Numbered from the stretch's first letter, positions 1 to 9,297 are shown. The stretch: 64,000 nt of DNA from Lachnospiraceae bacterium (GCA_017441265.1 JAFRYE010000037.1:16557-80556); one strand, 5' to 3'. The notes: generated by a model not told the origin, from the letters alone. Translations and numbers: made by a program.

Positions 1-1304
1 AGCTGCGGCGTGCTGCCATAGGAAAGGACCACATAGCCGAGCACGCGGTCGATGAAATGTAACGGCGCAACGTAAAATATCCGCGGCTTCTCGCTCTCCC
101 GATACAATGCCGGGATCATGAATTCGCGGGAGAATTTGCGCCCGTCGCCGAACGTGCTCGAATCCTTTTCATGGGAAATGGCGAGCTCGATCTTGTCGGT
201 CAGGTGTTTCATCTCCTCGCGCTCATGCATGGCATTTTCGTTCAGGCACAGGTAAAAAGCCTCGTAATCACCGAGGTAGGAAGTGGACCGATCGACAACG
301 CGGAGACATGTGGAGAAATCCGTGACATTGGTGATCTCCTCGCTCATGAAGTTGAATTCCGAAGGGAACTGTTCATTGGCGATCTTAAGATTCTCAAGCC
401 ACAGATTTGAGTAAGAGCCGCAGGAACTGCGGGCACAACCGCAGGAAGCGCCGGGAACCAGCCTGCAACAGCCGGTCCGGTGCGTCAGAAGAAACTGCTC
501 TTTGCCCTCCATAAGAGCCAGAAGCATGTGAACTGCATTTTGCGTCATCTCGGCGGGATCGCGGTATACGGACAAATACTCGCCTGTCGAGCTGTCCTCC
601 TCCGCGCCGTAGCCGGCGACGATCACATCCTCGGGAACGCGGATTCCCCGGCGTTCCAGGGCGCTCACTAAAGCGGCCGCTCCCTCGTCCGAGACACAGA
701 TGACCGCATCCGGAAGCTGTCCCGATGCCTGCAGGGTGTCGGCAATGCCGTCCGCCGTCAGGTACCAGAACCCGCCCTCGAAGAAATCTTCCGTTTTCGC
801 GCTCAGGCCGTACTTTGCCATCGCCGCAAGGAAATCCTCCTGCAGCGCATGGTCGAACGGTACCGCATTTTCCCGTGCACCGGCTACCAGCCGGATATCC
901 GCGGCGCCGTGGCGCGTGACAAGGTGTCCTACTAAGACATCCATACCGTTTTCGCGGCCGAACGGTACCGTCGGAAACCCGAACTCATTCTCATGTTCAA
1001 GGCACACTACGGGCTTGCCGAACTCCACCCGGATCTTTTCGAGGATCTCTTTCTGACGGTCCATGTAAAATGTCGTCGGATACACGATCAACCCGTCCAG
1101 TTCCTTTAAGTTCATCACCTCGTAGACGGAGCATTCCGCATCCGCGTAGCTCTCGTGCGTGCCGGGTCGGCACAATGTCGTGAACGTGACAACGTCAATG
1201 TCGTTCTTCAACAACTCTTTCTGAATCTCGTACAGGCATTGACGGAAAAACTTATGGTATGCGTCGGAGAGCAAAACTCCGACAATCTTTCGTCTCTTTG
1301 CCAT
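1..1304 (-). CDS. LacI-type ligand-binding sensor protein, C-terminus beyond window
   Basis: The frame is open from an ATG at 1304 to the window edge, about 434 codons. A GGAGG-like site lies a few bases upstream of the ATG. The protein starts MAKRRKIVGVLLSD and continues as a periplasmic-binding-protein fold of the LacI/GalR effector-domain type (about residues 1-270). There is no helix-turn-helix before it and no signal peptide, so it is a cytoplasmic sensor rather than a classical LacI repressor. From about residue 290 a different domain begins that looks GAF-like but is not firmly identified. In Clostridia this arrangement often ends in a GGDEF or AraC-type output domain; that part lies outside the window. 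The exact role is unknown. Confidence 0.6.
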   Translation of the reverse strand, partial: MAKRRKIVGVLLSDAYHKFFRQCLYEIQKELLKNDIDVVTFTTLCRPGTHESYADAECSVYEVMNLKELDGLIVYPTTFYMDRQKEILEKIRVEFGKPVVCLEHENEFGFPTVPFGRENGMDVLVGHLVTRHGAADIRLVAGARENAVPFDHALQEDFLAAMAKYGLSAKTEDFFEGGFWYLTADGIADTLQASGQLPDAVICVSDEGAAALVSALERRGIRVPEDVIVAGYGAEEDSSTGEYLSVYRDPAEMTQNAVHMLLALMEGKEQFLLTHRTGCCRLVPGASCGCARSSCGSYSNLWLENLKIANEQFPSEFNFMSEEITNVTDFSTCLRVVDRSTSYLGDYEAFYLCLNENAMHEREEMKHLTDKIELAISHEKDSSTFGDGRKFSREFMIPALYRESEKPRIFYVAPLHFIDRVLGYVVLSYGSTPQ

Positions 1305-1409
1305 CTGGGTTCCTCCCTGTCGCGCAACGCGCGCCGGGCGGCCGCGCTGCTGCCGGTGACCCGAATCCCCGGTGGATTCGGACGTGAGCCGTCTGTTCGG
1401 ACGAGCCCG

Positions 1410-2384
1410 TTAGGGTCTCTTGGTATAGATCTTGCCGAGTTCCGCATCCTCCCCGATCAGCTCGGCCACGGTCACGAACTCGTACCCCTGCTGAGAAAGT
1501 TTGTCGATGATGATGCAGAACGCTTCATAGGAATTGTCGTAAATCTCGTGCATGAGGATGATCTTTCCCCTGCTTGCGGCATTCATGACATTGTTCACGA
1601 TCTGATTCACGTTTTTCTGCCGCTCTTCCTCAGTGCTTCGTCCTTTCAGTTTCCAGTCTTCCGAGTCGATCGACCAGTTGACGATATAGAGAGGACTCTT
1701 TTTGACTCTCTCCGTGGAGATCCGGCCTCCCGGCGGCCGCATCATGATCGGCGCTATTCCGGTGGCCTCCATGATCTTATCGTAGGCCTTGTCAACCTCG
1801 CTGCGATAGACGTCGTCGCTGCATTTGTCAAAGTATTTGTCATGCGTCCACGCATGGATCTCGATGAGCATTCCCGCTTCCGCCGCCGCGCGCAGCTGCG
1901 GTCCGGTCGTTTCGTTGATACGGTTTCCGACCACGAACCAGGTTGCCTTACCGTTGTATTCCTTTAATTTTTCGACAAATAAAGGCGTCAGTTTGCTGTA
2001 CGGTCCGTCGTCGAAGGTGAACGCGATCAGTTTCCGGCCGTCGTCAGGTGTCGGCGTCGGCGTCCCCGGAGGCGTCGTCGGCGTAGGCGTAAACGTCGGT
2101 GTCGGTGTGCTTGTCGGCGTCGGGCTTGCCGTGGGCGTCGGCGTGTATTTCGGTTTCGGCGTACTCGTCGGTTTCGGCGTCACCGTGGGTGTCGCCGAAG
2201 CGGTATTGTTCTTTTCGCCGTTCGAACCCAGAAAATGATGGATTCCCAGTATGATTCCCGCCACGATCAACAGGAATGCCGCAACTATGATTACGCGCCG
2301 CATGATACGAAGCCGACGGATCTTAGCCTTCTGTGCTTTTGTCAGCTTCCTCTTGGATCTTTTCTTCGGTTGTTCCTGTTCCAT
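1410..2384 (-). CDS. Membrane-anchored polysaccharide deacetylase (NodB/CE4)
   Basis: 324 residues: a very basic cytoplasmic N-terminus (about 1-30), one membrane helix (about 31-53), a Thr/Pro-rich linker (about 60-115) and a NodB deacetylase domain outside the membrane. The CE4 motifs are present: TFDDG (catalytic Asp and metal Asp), HAWTH (H-x3-H metal ligands), RPPGG, a Trp/Asp motif in WSIDSEDW, and LMHE near the end. The family removes N-acetyl groups from peptidoglycan or other amino-sugar polymers, which often gives lysozyme resistance. Substrate is inferred, not shown. The gene runs away from the tRNA-Gly gene and shares its upstream region. Confidence 0.88.
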   Translation of the reverse strand: MEQEQPKKRSKRKLTKAQKAKIRRLRIMRRVIIVAAFLLIVAGIILGIHHFLGSNGEKNNTASATPTVTPKPTSTPKPKYTPTPTASPTPTSTPTPTFTPTPTTPPGTPTPTPDDGRKLIAFTFDDGPYSKLTPLFVEKLKEYNGKATWFVVGNRINETTGPQLRAAAEAGMLIEIHAWTHDKYFDKCSDDVYRSEVDKAYDKIMEATGIAPIMMRPPGGRISTERVKKSPLYIVNWSIDSEDWKLKGRSTEEERQKNVNQIVNNVMNAASRGKIILMHEIYDNSYEAFCIIIDKLSQQGYEFVTVAELIGEDAELGKIYTKRP

Positions 2385-2431
2385 ATCCGAACTCTCTCTC
2401 TCCGTACACTATACCATACCTTATAAAATGC

Positions 2432-2460
2432 TTGCATTTCTCGTTAAAATGCGTTATACT
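2432..2460 (+). promoter_or_regulatory. Promoter of tRNA-Gly
   Basis: TTGCAT (2432-2437), 17 bp spacer, TATACT (2455-2460), ending 11 bp before the tRNA. Two AAAATGC words (about 2425-2431 and 2446-2452) flank or sit inside it. Confidence 0.75.
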
Positions 2461-2471
2461 CGTACCAGCGT

Positions 2472-2542
2472 GCAGATATAGTACATCGGTAGTATATCAG
2501 CTTCCCAAGCTGAGGAGGCGGGTTCGATTCCCGTTATCTGCT
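2472..2542 (+). tRNA. tRNA-Gly (anticodon CCC)
   Basis: A 71-nt cloverleaf. Acceptor arms GCAGATA and TATCTGC pair perfectly. The anticodon loop TTCCCAA gives anticodon CCC, and a TTCGATT T-loop follows. CCA is not encoded. Confidence 0.93.
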
Positions 2543-2550
2543 CTGGTACA

Positions 2551-2581
2551 TGCCTTCCCGTCTCGGCGGGAAGGCATTTTC
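2551..2581 (+). terminator. Intrinsic terminator after tRNA-Gly
   Basis: Perfect 10-bp stem TGCCTTCCCG/CGGGAAGGCA with a 6-nt loop, followed by TTTT. Confidence 0.8.
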
Positions 2582-2640
2582 ACATACCTTGTTACTATAC
2601 TCCAATTTGCTGTTCTTTGCAATATTTTTTCTTTTTTTGA

Positions 2641-2669
2641 TTTACTTTTTTGTGCCTTGCCGTTATAAT
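2641..2669 (+). promoter_or_regulatory. Promoter of the TPR gene
   Basis: TTTACT (2641-2646), 17 bp, TATAAT (2664-2669). The TTTACT form of the -35 box recurs at 13070 (minus strand) and 55569. Confidence 0.7.
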
Positions 2670-2717
2670 TGAAACGGCGTTCGATGCCAGTATTTCACGA
2701 CATTTTCGGAGGTCACT

Positions 2718-3509
2718 ATGGGCGAATATTCCACGTCTACGGGTTCTGCCGCAGGGGAAAACGGAATCAAGCGAATCCCGATGAATTCCGTGTGGGCCGC
2801 AGTTGAAAACTGCATGACAAAAAAAGATTACGTCACGGCGAAGGCCGTGCTTGCCGAAGCCGGCAGAGAGGCTGTTTCCTACGGGGACCTCTCCGGTCAG
2901 CTTCAGGTTCTTCACGAGCGGATCGCGCTGTACCGCAGACTCGGTGAATTTACCGAGTGCGACGAGCTGTGCAACCGCGCCGTCGAGATCCTCGACCAGC
3001 TCAACATGCAGACGACGAAAGCCGCCGCTCTCCTCTTTGTCAACATCGCGGACACGCTGATCGCCGAGGAGCGCTATCGCGACGCGCTTCGCTATCTTGA
3101 GCCGGCTGCCTCGATCCTGGAGGCAGAGGACGAAAAGAGTGCCGCACTGGCGAGCGCTTACAACAGCGCCGGCATCGCTCTCACCGCCATCGGTGAGTAT
3201 GAGAAGGCGTCCGAGAAGTTCGAGACGGCCCTCAGCATTCTTCTCGCCAACCCGGCCAATGTACTGGATACGGCGACAACACACATCAACATGGCACATC
3301 TGATCAACGTCTGGACGAACGACGACGAGACGGCCAACCAGCATTTGATCACGGCGTTCCGTCTGCTCGACAGCAAGGATCTTGCGCACGACTACCGCTA
3401 TGCGGACACGTGCCTGAGCTGTGCTGAGAGTTTTGAATACTTCGGATTTTTCCTCTATAAAAATCAGTTGCGCGAACGCGCCGCTTCCGTATTTGCCGGG
3501 AAGGCCTGA
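2718..3509 (+). CDS. Tetratricopeptide-repeat protein
   Basis: 263 residues with no signal peptide or membrane helix, so probably cytoplasmic. The ATG at 2718 follows a CGGAGG site at the usual distance. Helical repeat pairs run from about residue 25 to 245; recognisable TPR-like stretches include the ones around LYRRLGEF, ALRYLEPA and SAGIALTAIGEYEKASEKFE. TPR proteins act as protein-binding scaffolds; the partner is unknown. The gene has its own promoter and terminator and is therefore monocistronic. It lies just ahead of the ABC transporter operon, but there is no sign of co-transcription. Confidence 0.78.
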   Translation: MGEYSTSTGSAAGENGIKRIPMNSVWAAVENCMTKKDYVTAKAVLAEAGREAVSYGDLSGQLQVLHERIALYRRLGEFTECDELCNRAVEILDQLNMQTTKAAALLFVNIADTLIAEERYRDALRYLEPAASILEAEDEKSAALASAYNSAGIALTAIGEYEKASEKFETALSILLANPANVLDTATTHINMAHLINVWTNDDETANQHLITAFRLLDSKDLAHDYRYADTCLSCAESFEYFGFFLYKNQLRERAASVFAGKA

Positions 3510-3521
3510 TTCGTATCAACC

Positions 3522-3555
3522 GGGCAGGTAGCGTTTGCGCTCCTGCCTTTTTTGT
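3522..3555 (+). terminator. Intrinsic terminator after the TPR gene
   Basis: Imperfect stem GGCAGG-TAGCG/CGCT-CCTGCC with a TTTG loop, followed by a T-rich run. Confidence 0.7.
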
Positions 3556-3599
3556 TATTTTCCGCCGGATGGCGACTATCACTCAAAGGAGACTCCCCC

Positions 3600-4763
3600 A
3601 TGAAAGTCACTCTCGACCACGTAACCAAGCGGTTCCCGAACCGAAACAAGAAGATCCGTGAGGACGTCATCGCCGTCAACGATTTCACCTTCGAGATCCC
3701 CGACGGCAAACTGATCGGACTTCTCGGTCCCTCCGGCTGCGGCAAGAGCACGACGCTCAACCTCATCAGCGGCCTCGAGATGCCCTCGGCCGGACGCATT
3801 TACTTCGGCGACACGGACGTCACCGACCTTCCCGCGGAAAACCGCGGCGTCGGCCTCGTTTTCCAGAATTACGCCCTCTACCCGCATTTGACGGTGGAGG
3901 ACAACATCACCTTCCCTTTGGGAAATCTGCGCGGCGCCGAGAAGCTCACCAAAGCACAGATGCACGAAAAGGCGGTGGAGGTTGCCGGCCTTGTGCAGAT
4001 CGGCGAGTTGATGGAGCGCCGTCCTTCGGAACTCTCCGGCGGTCAGCAGCAGCGTGTCGCCATCGCGCGTGCTCTGGTGAAAATGCCCAGCGTCCTTCTG
4101 CTTGACGAGCCCCTCTCCAACCTCGACGCCAGACTCCGTCTGCAGACGCGCGAGGAGCTGGCGCGCATCCAGCGCGAGACCGGCATCACAACGGTCTTCG
4201 TCACACACGACCAGGAAGAGGCCATGAGCATCAGCGATCTCATCGTCGTCATGAAGGACGGTCTGTTCCAGCAGATGGGCAAGCCGCAGGACGTCTACGA
4301 TCACCCGGACAACCTCTTTGTCGCGCGCTTCCTCGGAACCCCTCCGATCAACGTCTTCCGCGGACAGATCAAGGACGGCAGTGTCGTAATCGGCGGCGAG
4401 ACGGTTCTCGCAGCTGACGTTTCCGACGATATTTCGGGGGATGTCTATGTGGGAATCCGCCCCGAGGGCTTCCTTCCCTCCGCCGACGGAAAATTCGGTC
4501 TGACGCTTTCCAAGATCGAGGTCATGGGGCGCGACACGACGGTGGTTGCCACACATCCCGACTTAGACGGCGCTGCGGTGATCCGTGCGATCATCCGCTC
4601 CGATGAAGTCTCCGAAGTTCTCTCGGGATCGTCCTCCGACGACTCTGACGCCGGCCGGATCGTCCGCTTCGACATCCGCCCGGAAAAAGTTCATCTGTTT
4701 GACATCGCGACCGGTCATCGCATCGACGCGAAGCTGTCGGCCGCAGCTCGGAGGCGCTCATGA
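3600..4763 (+). CDS. Carbohydrate ABC transporter ATP-binding protein (MsmK/UgpC/MalK type)
   Basis: 387 residues. The ATG at 3600 is chosen because it follows an AAAGGAG site and starts the conserved MKVTLDHVTKRF; an upstream in-frame ATG at 3552 lacks both. Walker A GPSGCGKST is at residues 43-51, signature LSGGQ at 145-149, Walker B with D169/E170, and switch His203 in VTHDQEEA. The C-terminal part (about 240-387) is a TOBE/OB domain as in MsmK and MalK, which energise sugar importers. It is the first gene of a four-gene operon; its stop overlaps the next start (ATGA). The C-terminal domain has an acidic Ser/Asp stretch (SGSSSDDSD) that I cannot assign. Confidence 0.93.
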   Translation: MKVTLDHVTKRFPNRNKKIREDVIAVNDFTFEIPDGKLIGLLGPSGCGKSTTLNLISGLEMPSAGRIYFGDTDVTDLPAENRGVGLVFQNYALYPHLTVEDNITFPLGNLRGAEKLTKAQMHEKAVEVAGLVQIGELMERRPSELSGGQQQRVAIARALVKMPSVLLLDEPLSNLDARLRLQTREELARIQRETGITTVFVTHDQEEAMSISDLIVVMKDGLFQQMGKPQDVYDHPDNLFVARFLGTPPINVFRGQIKDGSVVIGGETVLAADVSDDISGDVYVGIRPEGFLPSADGKFGLTLSKIEVMGRDTTVVATHPDLDGAAVIRAIIRSDEVSEVLSGSSSDDSDAGRIVRFDIRPEKVHLFDIATGHRIDAKLSAAARRRS

Positions 4764-5656
4764 AACGATACTTTGAACGATACAAGGCCTGGCTCTATCT
4801 TCTGCCGGCCATTCTGTTCCTCGGCGCTTTCATGGTCTACCCGCTCATCGACGTTATCATCTACTCCTTCGAGGAAGGCTATAACTTCGTGACGCAGACC
4901 TCCCGCGGAACCGGCTTTTACAATTACGGATATGTCCTTCGGGATCCGTATTTCGTACAGGCGCTGAAAAACACATTCCTCATCGTGATCATCACCGTAC
5001 CGCTCTCCACGGGATTCGCTCTTCTGATCTCGCTGGCGCTGACGGCGATCAAACCTCTGCGAAACCTCTTCCAGACGGTGTACTTCCTTCCGTACGTGAC
5101 GAACACGCTCGCGGTCGGTCTGGTGTTCATGGTCCTCTTCAAGAAGACCGAATACTCGGAGGGAATGGTGAACCTCCTGATCAAGGCGTTCGGCGGCTCC
5201 GGCGTCGACTTCATCGACGGTCCGTACTGGGCGAAGCTCTTCGTCATGTGCCTCTACACCATCTGGGTCGTGCTTCCGTTCAAGATCCTGATCCTGACGA
5301 GCGCGCTTGCGTCGGTCAACCCGATCTACTACAAGGCCGCCCGCGTCGACGGAACCCGCCCGTCCCGGATTTTCTTCCGGATCACTCTGCCGATGATCTC
5401 GCCGATGGTGTTCTACCTCGTGATCACCGGTTTCATCGGTGCGTTCAAAGCCTACAGCGATGAGGTCGCCCTGTTCGGCACCGACCTTAACGCCGCCGGC
5501 ATGAACACGATGGTCGGCTACGTTTACGACATGCTCTACGGCGCTTCCGGCGGCTACCCGTCCTACGCGTCCGCAGCGGCGCTGATCCTGTTCCTGATCG
5601 TTCTCACCATCACGTGCATCAACCTCATGGTGAGCCGGCGCAACGTGCATTATTGA
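4760..5656 (+). CDS. Sugar ABC transporter permease (MsmF/UgpA type)
   Basis: 298 residues with six predicted membrane helices, beginning MKRYFERYKAWLYLLPAILFLG. The cytoplasmic EAA-loop equivalent is YYKAARVDGTRPSRIF, which docks on the ATPase. Start overlaps the ATPase stop by four bases, so the two are translationally coupled. With the next permease it should form the heterodimeric membrane channel. Substrate cannot be read from sequence; the neighbouring binding protein is of the CUT1 (oligosaccharide) type. Confidence 0.92.
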   Translation: MKRYFERYKAWLYLLPAILFLGAFMVYPLIDVIIYSFEEGYNFVTQTSRGTGFYNYGYVLRDPYFVQALKNTFLIVIITVPLSTGFALLISLALTAIKPLRNLFQTVYFLPYVTNTLAVGLVFMVLFKKTEYSEGMVNLLIKAFGGSGVDFIDGPYWAKLFVMCLYTIWVVLPFKILILTSALASVNPIYYKAARVDGTRPSRIFFRITLPMISPMVFYLVITGFIGAFKAYSDEVALFGTDLNAAGMNTMVGYVYDMLYGASGGYPSYASAAALILFLIVLTITCINLMVSRRNVHY

Positions 5657-5672
5657 GAAAGGAGACGAAACC

Positions 5673-6566
5673 ATGGCAACCGAACAAGCGACATTTTCCG
5701 GAACCGCGGTCTCGGACTTCTCCGACTCCGCCAAGAAGCGGCGCATCGTGCGTCAGGCATTTCTCTATCTGTTCCTGGTCTTCTGGGCCCTGGCCGTGCT
5801 CTTCCCGTTCTACTGGATGCTGCTGACGTCCCTCAAATCGCAGAGCGCGTACAACAGCGAAGTCCAGCCGAAGTTCTACGTTGACGAGCCGACGTTTGAC
5901 AACTACAAAGAGGCATTTTCCGCGGTACCGCTCGCGCGGTATTTCGCCAACACCCTCATCTTCACGCTGGTCACGACGGGCCTTATGATGGTCGTCATCA
6001 TCCTCGCGGCATTTGCCTTTGCGCGGCTTTCCTTCCGCGGCAGGAACCTGTTGTTCACGCTCTTTCTGAGTCTCATGATGATCCCGAACGAGCTCGTGAT
6101 CATCACCAACTACGTGACCATCACCAACCTGAACCTGCGGAACTCCTTCACCGGTCTGATCCTGCCGTCGATCACGTCGGTCTTCTACATCTATCTGCTG
6201 AAGGAAAATTTCGAGCAGATTCCCGAAGAGCTCTACAAGGCCGCCAAAGTCGACGGCACTTCGGACTTCAAATACCTGCGCCGCGTCATGATCCCGATCG
6301 CGCGGCCGACGCTGGTGACCATCGCCATTCTCAAGGTCATCGAGTGCTGGAACCTCTACGTCTGGCCCCGGTTGATCACCGACGACAAGTCCTACTATCT
6401 CGTCTCCAACGGAATCCAAGAGATCCGTGAACACGGCTTCGGCCGCGACAACATCCCCGCGATGATGGCCGCCGTCGTAGCAATCTCCGTTCCGCTCGTC
6501 ATCCTGTTCCTCATTTTCCGCAACAAGATCATGGCGGGCGTCTCGAGAGGAGGGATCAAGGCATGA
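5673..6566 (+). CDS. Sugar ABC transporter permease (MsmG/UgpE type)
   Basis: 297 residues. ATG at 5673 after AAAGGAGACG. A short hydrophilic N-terminus is followed by six membrane helices; the EAA loop is ELYKAAKVDGTSDFKYL. It is the CUT1 partner of the preceding permease. The coding region carries three copies of CATTTTCC (5692, 5914, 6512), two read as TTT TCC and one as ATT TTC C, so the word is kept in different frames. The stop overlaps the start of the binding-protein gene. Confidence 0.92.
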   Translation: MATEQATFSGTAVSDFSDSAKKRRIVRQAFLYLFLVFWALAVLFPFYWMLLTSLKSQSAYNSEVQPKFYVDEPTFDNYKEAFSAVPLARYFANTLIFTLVTTGLMMVVIILAAFAFARLSFRGRNLLFTLFLSLMMIPNELVIITNYVTITNLNLRNSFTGLILPSITSVFYIYLLKENFEQIPEELYKAAKVDGTSDFKYLRRVMIPIARPTLVTIAILKVIECWNLYVWPRLITDDKSYYLVSNGIQEIREHGFGRDNIPAMMAAVVAISVPLVILFLIFRNKIMAGVSRGGIKA

Positions 6567-8218
6567 AGCATCGGTTCCACGGCATTTTCCGACGCGCCGG
6601 CGCGCTTGCTCTCACGGCGTCGATCGCGGCGACTCTTCTGACCGGCTGCCACGGCGGCTCGAAGCGGCTGGCATTTTCCGGACAGGCCAAGCTCGATCTC
6701 AGCGGCGAGTACAACATCTCGTTCTGGGCGAAAAATGACACCAACCGCCGTCAGGCGGAAATCTACAAACAGGCGATCGAGGACTTCGAGAAACTCTATC
6801 CGAACATCCACGTCACGATGAAGACCTACATGGACTACCCGTCCATCTACCAGGACGTCATCACAAACATCGCGACGGACACGACGCCCAACGTGTGCAT
6901 CTCCTATCCCGACCACATCGCCACGTACCTGCAGGGCGATAACGTTGTCGTCCCTCTGGACGAACTCATTCGAAACCCCTACTACGGTCTCGGCGGCAGC
7001 GAGCTCCGCTTCGACGGGCCGGACGACGGGGAAGTCGTCGAAAAATTCCTCGAGGAAGGCCGGATCAACGGCGTCCAGTACGCGATGCCGTTCATGCGTT
7101 CCACCGAGGCGCTCTACATTAACAAGACCGTTCTCGAAGCGACCGGCTACACGCTTCCGGAGCACGTCACCTGGGATTACATCTGGGAAGTCTCCGAAGC
7201 GGCTCTTGCGAAAAATGCCGACGGCACATACAAAGCCAACGGCCAGACGACGCTCATCCCGTTCGTCTACAAGTCCACGGACAACATGATGATCTCGATG
7301 CTGCGCCAAAAAGGCCTTCCGTACTCCGACGAGTACGGGAACGTGCTGCTCTTCACCGACGGCACGGCAGACCTGCTCAAGGAGATCTATGAGCACGGCC
7401 GCACACGGGCATTCTCGACCTTCGCCATCTCGAGTTACCCCGGCAACTTCCTGAACATCAACCAGTGCATCTTCGCCGTGGATTCCACCGCCGGCGCCAC
7501 CTGGCTCGGCTCCCACGCGCCGAACCTCGACGTCAGCCGTGAGGATATCAAGGACTTTGAACTTGTCGTCACCGAGATCCCGCAGTTCGATCCCGAGCAC
7601 CCGTACATGATCTCCCAGGGTCCTTCGCTCTGCCTCTTCAACAAGAGCGACGAGGGCGAGGTCATGGCTTCCTGGCTTTTCCTGCAGTTCCTTCTCACGA
7701 ACGACGTGCAGATCGCCTACTCCCAGACGGAAGGCTACATTCCCGTCACCACGAAGGCGCACGCCTCCGATGAATATCAGGAATACCTGGCTGCCGAGGG
7801 CACGGACTATGACCTCCACTACTCCGTGAAGATCCAGGCCGCAAAACTCCTGCTCAAGAACATCGACAACTCCTTCGTGACGCCGGTATTTGCCGGTTCC
7901 GCCTCCGTCCGCGAGGCCGCCGGGGAGCTGATCGAAAATGTGACCAAGTCCGCCAGACGCAAGATCGCCGTGGACGACGCCTACATCAAAAAGCTGTACG
8001 GAGAGGTCACATCGCTCAAACATCTCGACCAGATCCGGCCGATAGCCGCCCCTGCAAGCGACTCGGAAAATGCCGCTGCCGATGTCTCCGACGAACTCGG
8101 GCCGCTGCCCGGAGCGAGCGTTGCGCTGCTGGTGATCCTGCCTCTCACCTGGCTTGCATTACTCATTTATCTCTGCGTCAACCGCAAAAAGCGACAAAAA
8201 GCGAACGGAAATGCATAG
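6563..8218 (+). CDS. ABC transporter extracellular solute-binding lipoprotein with C-terminal membrane helix
   Basis: 551 residues. A basic signal peptide ends in the lipobox LTGC (lipidated Cys29). The body (about 45-500) is a cluster-B/CUT1 sugar-binding protein, for example INKTVLEATGYTLPEHVTWDYIWE. Unusually, the C-terminus contains a predicted membrane helix (about 515-540, ASVALLVILPLTWLALLIYL) followed by a basic tail CVNRKKRQK, so the protein may be anchored at both ends. Typical family members are 400-450 residues without such a tail. It is the last gene of the importer operon. The start is set by ATGA overlap with the permease stop. Confidence 0.88.
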   Translation: MKHRFHGIFRRAGALALTASIAATLLTGCHGGSKRLAFSGQAKLDLSGEYNISFWAKNDTNRRQAEIYKQAIEDFEKLYPNIHVTMKTYMDYPSIYQDVITNIATDTTPNVCISYPDHIATYLQGDNVVVPLDELIRNPYYGLGGSELRFDGPDDGEVVEKFLEEGRINGVQYAMPFMRSTEALYINKTVLEATGYTLPEHVTWDYIWEVSEAALAKNADGTYKANGQTTLIPFVYKSTDNMMISMLRQKGLPYSDEYGNVLLFTDGTADLLKEIYEHGRTRAFSTFAISSYPGNFLNINQCIFAVDSTAGATWLGSHAPNLDVSREDIKDFELVVTEIPQFDPEHPYMISQGPSLCLFNKSDEGEVMASWLFLQFLLTNDVQIAYSQTEGYIPVTTKAHASDEYQEYLAAEGTDYDLHYSVKIQAAKLLLKNIDNSFVTPVFAGSASVREAAGELIENVTKSARRKIAVDDAYIKKLYGEVTSLKHLDQIRPIAAPASDSENAAADVSDELGPLPGASVALLVILPLTWLALLIYLCVNRKKRQKANGNA

Positions 8219-8238
8219 TATTTTCCATGTTTTTCCCA

Positions 8239-8266
8239 TTGCAGTTTTCCGTCATATCGCTATAAT
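8239..8266 (+). promoter_or_regulatory. Promoter of the PT-rich lipoprotein gene
   Basis: TTGCAG (8239-8244), 16 bp, TATAAT (8261-8266). Transcription would start about 70 bp before the ATG. Confidence 0.7.
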
Positions 8267-8344
8267 TTATGTGGATACCGAATCTGCCGCAGCGGCTGAT
8301 CCGGTACCGGATCATTACGTGTTAGTTTCACAAAGGAGACAATC

Positions 8345-9262
8345 ATGAAAAAGATTATTATGACGGTTGTGGTCCTCGCGATGCTCGTTATGATGCTCAC
8401 CGCCTGCGGTGACAAGAATAACACTTCGACGTCCACCACTCCCACGACTGCACCTACTGCAGAACCTACCAAGGAGCCCACGGCTGAGCCTACCGCTACG
8501 CCTACTGCTGAGCCTACTGTTGAGCCCACTGTTGAGCCCACGGCTGAGCCCACTCCCGAACCTACCGCTGAGCCCACTCCCGAACCTACCGCTGAGCCCA
8601 CTGCGGAAGTTACCCCTTCGGTAGCTCCGAGCGGTGTTATGACTCATGCCGAGTACGATGCTGCCGAGCTTGAGACTCCGGTTGTGATTGAGGCTTATGT
8701 CATGGATACCCAGAGCTGGTACAACGGCAAGATCACGGTTTACGCAGCTGACAAGGACGGTGCTTACTACATCTACAACATGACCTGCTCGGAGGATGAC
8801 GCTGCTCGTCTGAATCCCCGCACCAAGATTCATGTTGAAGGTTACAAGGCTGCTTGGTCCGGTGAAGTTGAGATCATCGACGCTACGTTCACGTTCATTG
8901 AGGGTGCTGACGAGTTCATGCCCGAACCGTTCGACGTAACCGCTTTGATCGGCACGGACGACTTCGTTGCTCACCAGAATGAGCGCGTTGTATTCAAGGG
9001 TCTCAAGATTGAGGCTCAGGAGGACGGCTCCGCATTCAGCTACAAGAACGCTGAGGAGAAGACGGACGACCTGTACTTCACCGCTTCCATCGACGGCAAG
9101 ACCGTAAGCTTCTGCGTAGAGTTCTATCTTCGCGGAAAGGACACCGATGTTTACAAGGCTGTTGAGGCTCTCAAGGTCGGCGATGTCGTTGACATCGAGG
9201 GTTACCTCTACTGGTACAACGGCGCTAACCCGCACGTTATCGGTGTAACGGTTCAGCAGTAA
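8345..9262 (+). CDS. Secreted lipoprotein with PT-rich linker and possible OB-fold repeats
   Basis: 305 residues: signal peptide with lipobox LTAC (Cys21), a linker of PTAEP/PTPEP repeats (about 30-95), then a globular region that looks like two tandem beta-barrel units, each ending in a VEGYK or IEGYLYW element as in OB-fold domains. I do not recognise a named family. The ATG follows CAAAGGAG. Codon choice differs from neighbours: GCT, GTT and CCT are favoured where flanking genes use GCC, GTC and CCG, which suggests high expression or a different origin. It has its own promoter and terminator. Confidence 0.75.
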   Translation: MKKIIMTVVVLAMLVMMLTACGDKNNTSTSTTPTTAPTAEPTKEPTAEPTATPTAEPTVEPTVEPTAEPTPEPTAEPTPEPTAEPTAEVTPSVAPSGVMTHAEYDAAELETPVVIEAYVMDTQSWYNGKITVYAADKDGAYYIYNMTCSEDDAARLNPRTKIHVEGYKAAWSGEVEIIDATFTFIEGADEFMPEPFDVTALIGTDDFVAHQNERVVFKGLKIEAQEDGSAFSYKNAEEKTDDLYFTASIDGKTVSFCVEFYLRGKDTDVYKAVEALKVGDVVDIEGYLYWYNGANPHVIGVTVQQ

Positions 9263-9297
9263 TCACAGATTCATCCTCTGTCGTATTATGATTTTCC

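Noticed and set aside
1361..1381. CCGAATCC/GGATTCGG hairpin as terminator of the deacetylase gene
   Set aside because: Stem is good but no T-run follows on the minus strand; left unassigned.
8260..8601. Minus-strand frame encoding Gly-Ser-Ala-Val repeats
   Set aside because: Reverse reading of the PTAEP linker of the lipoprotein gene at 8345.
8450..8620. Tandem repeats as a CRISPR array or variable-number DNA repeat
   Set aside because: They encode an in-frame PTAEP linker without unique spacers. Length polymorphism is possible but not visible here.
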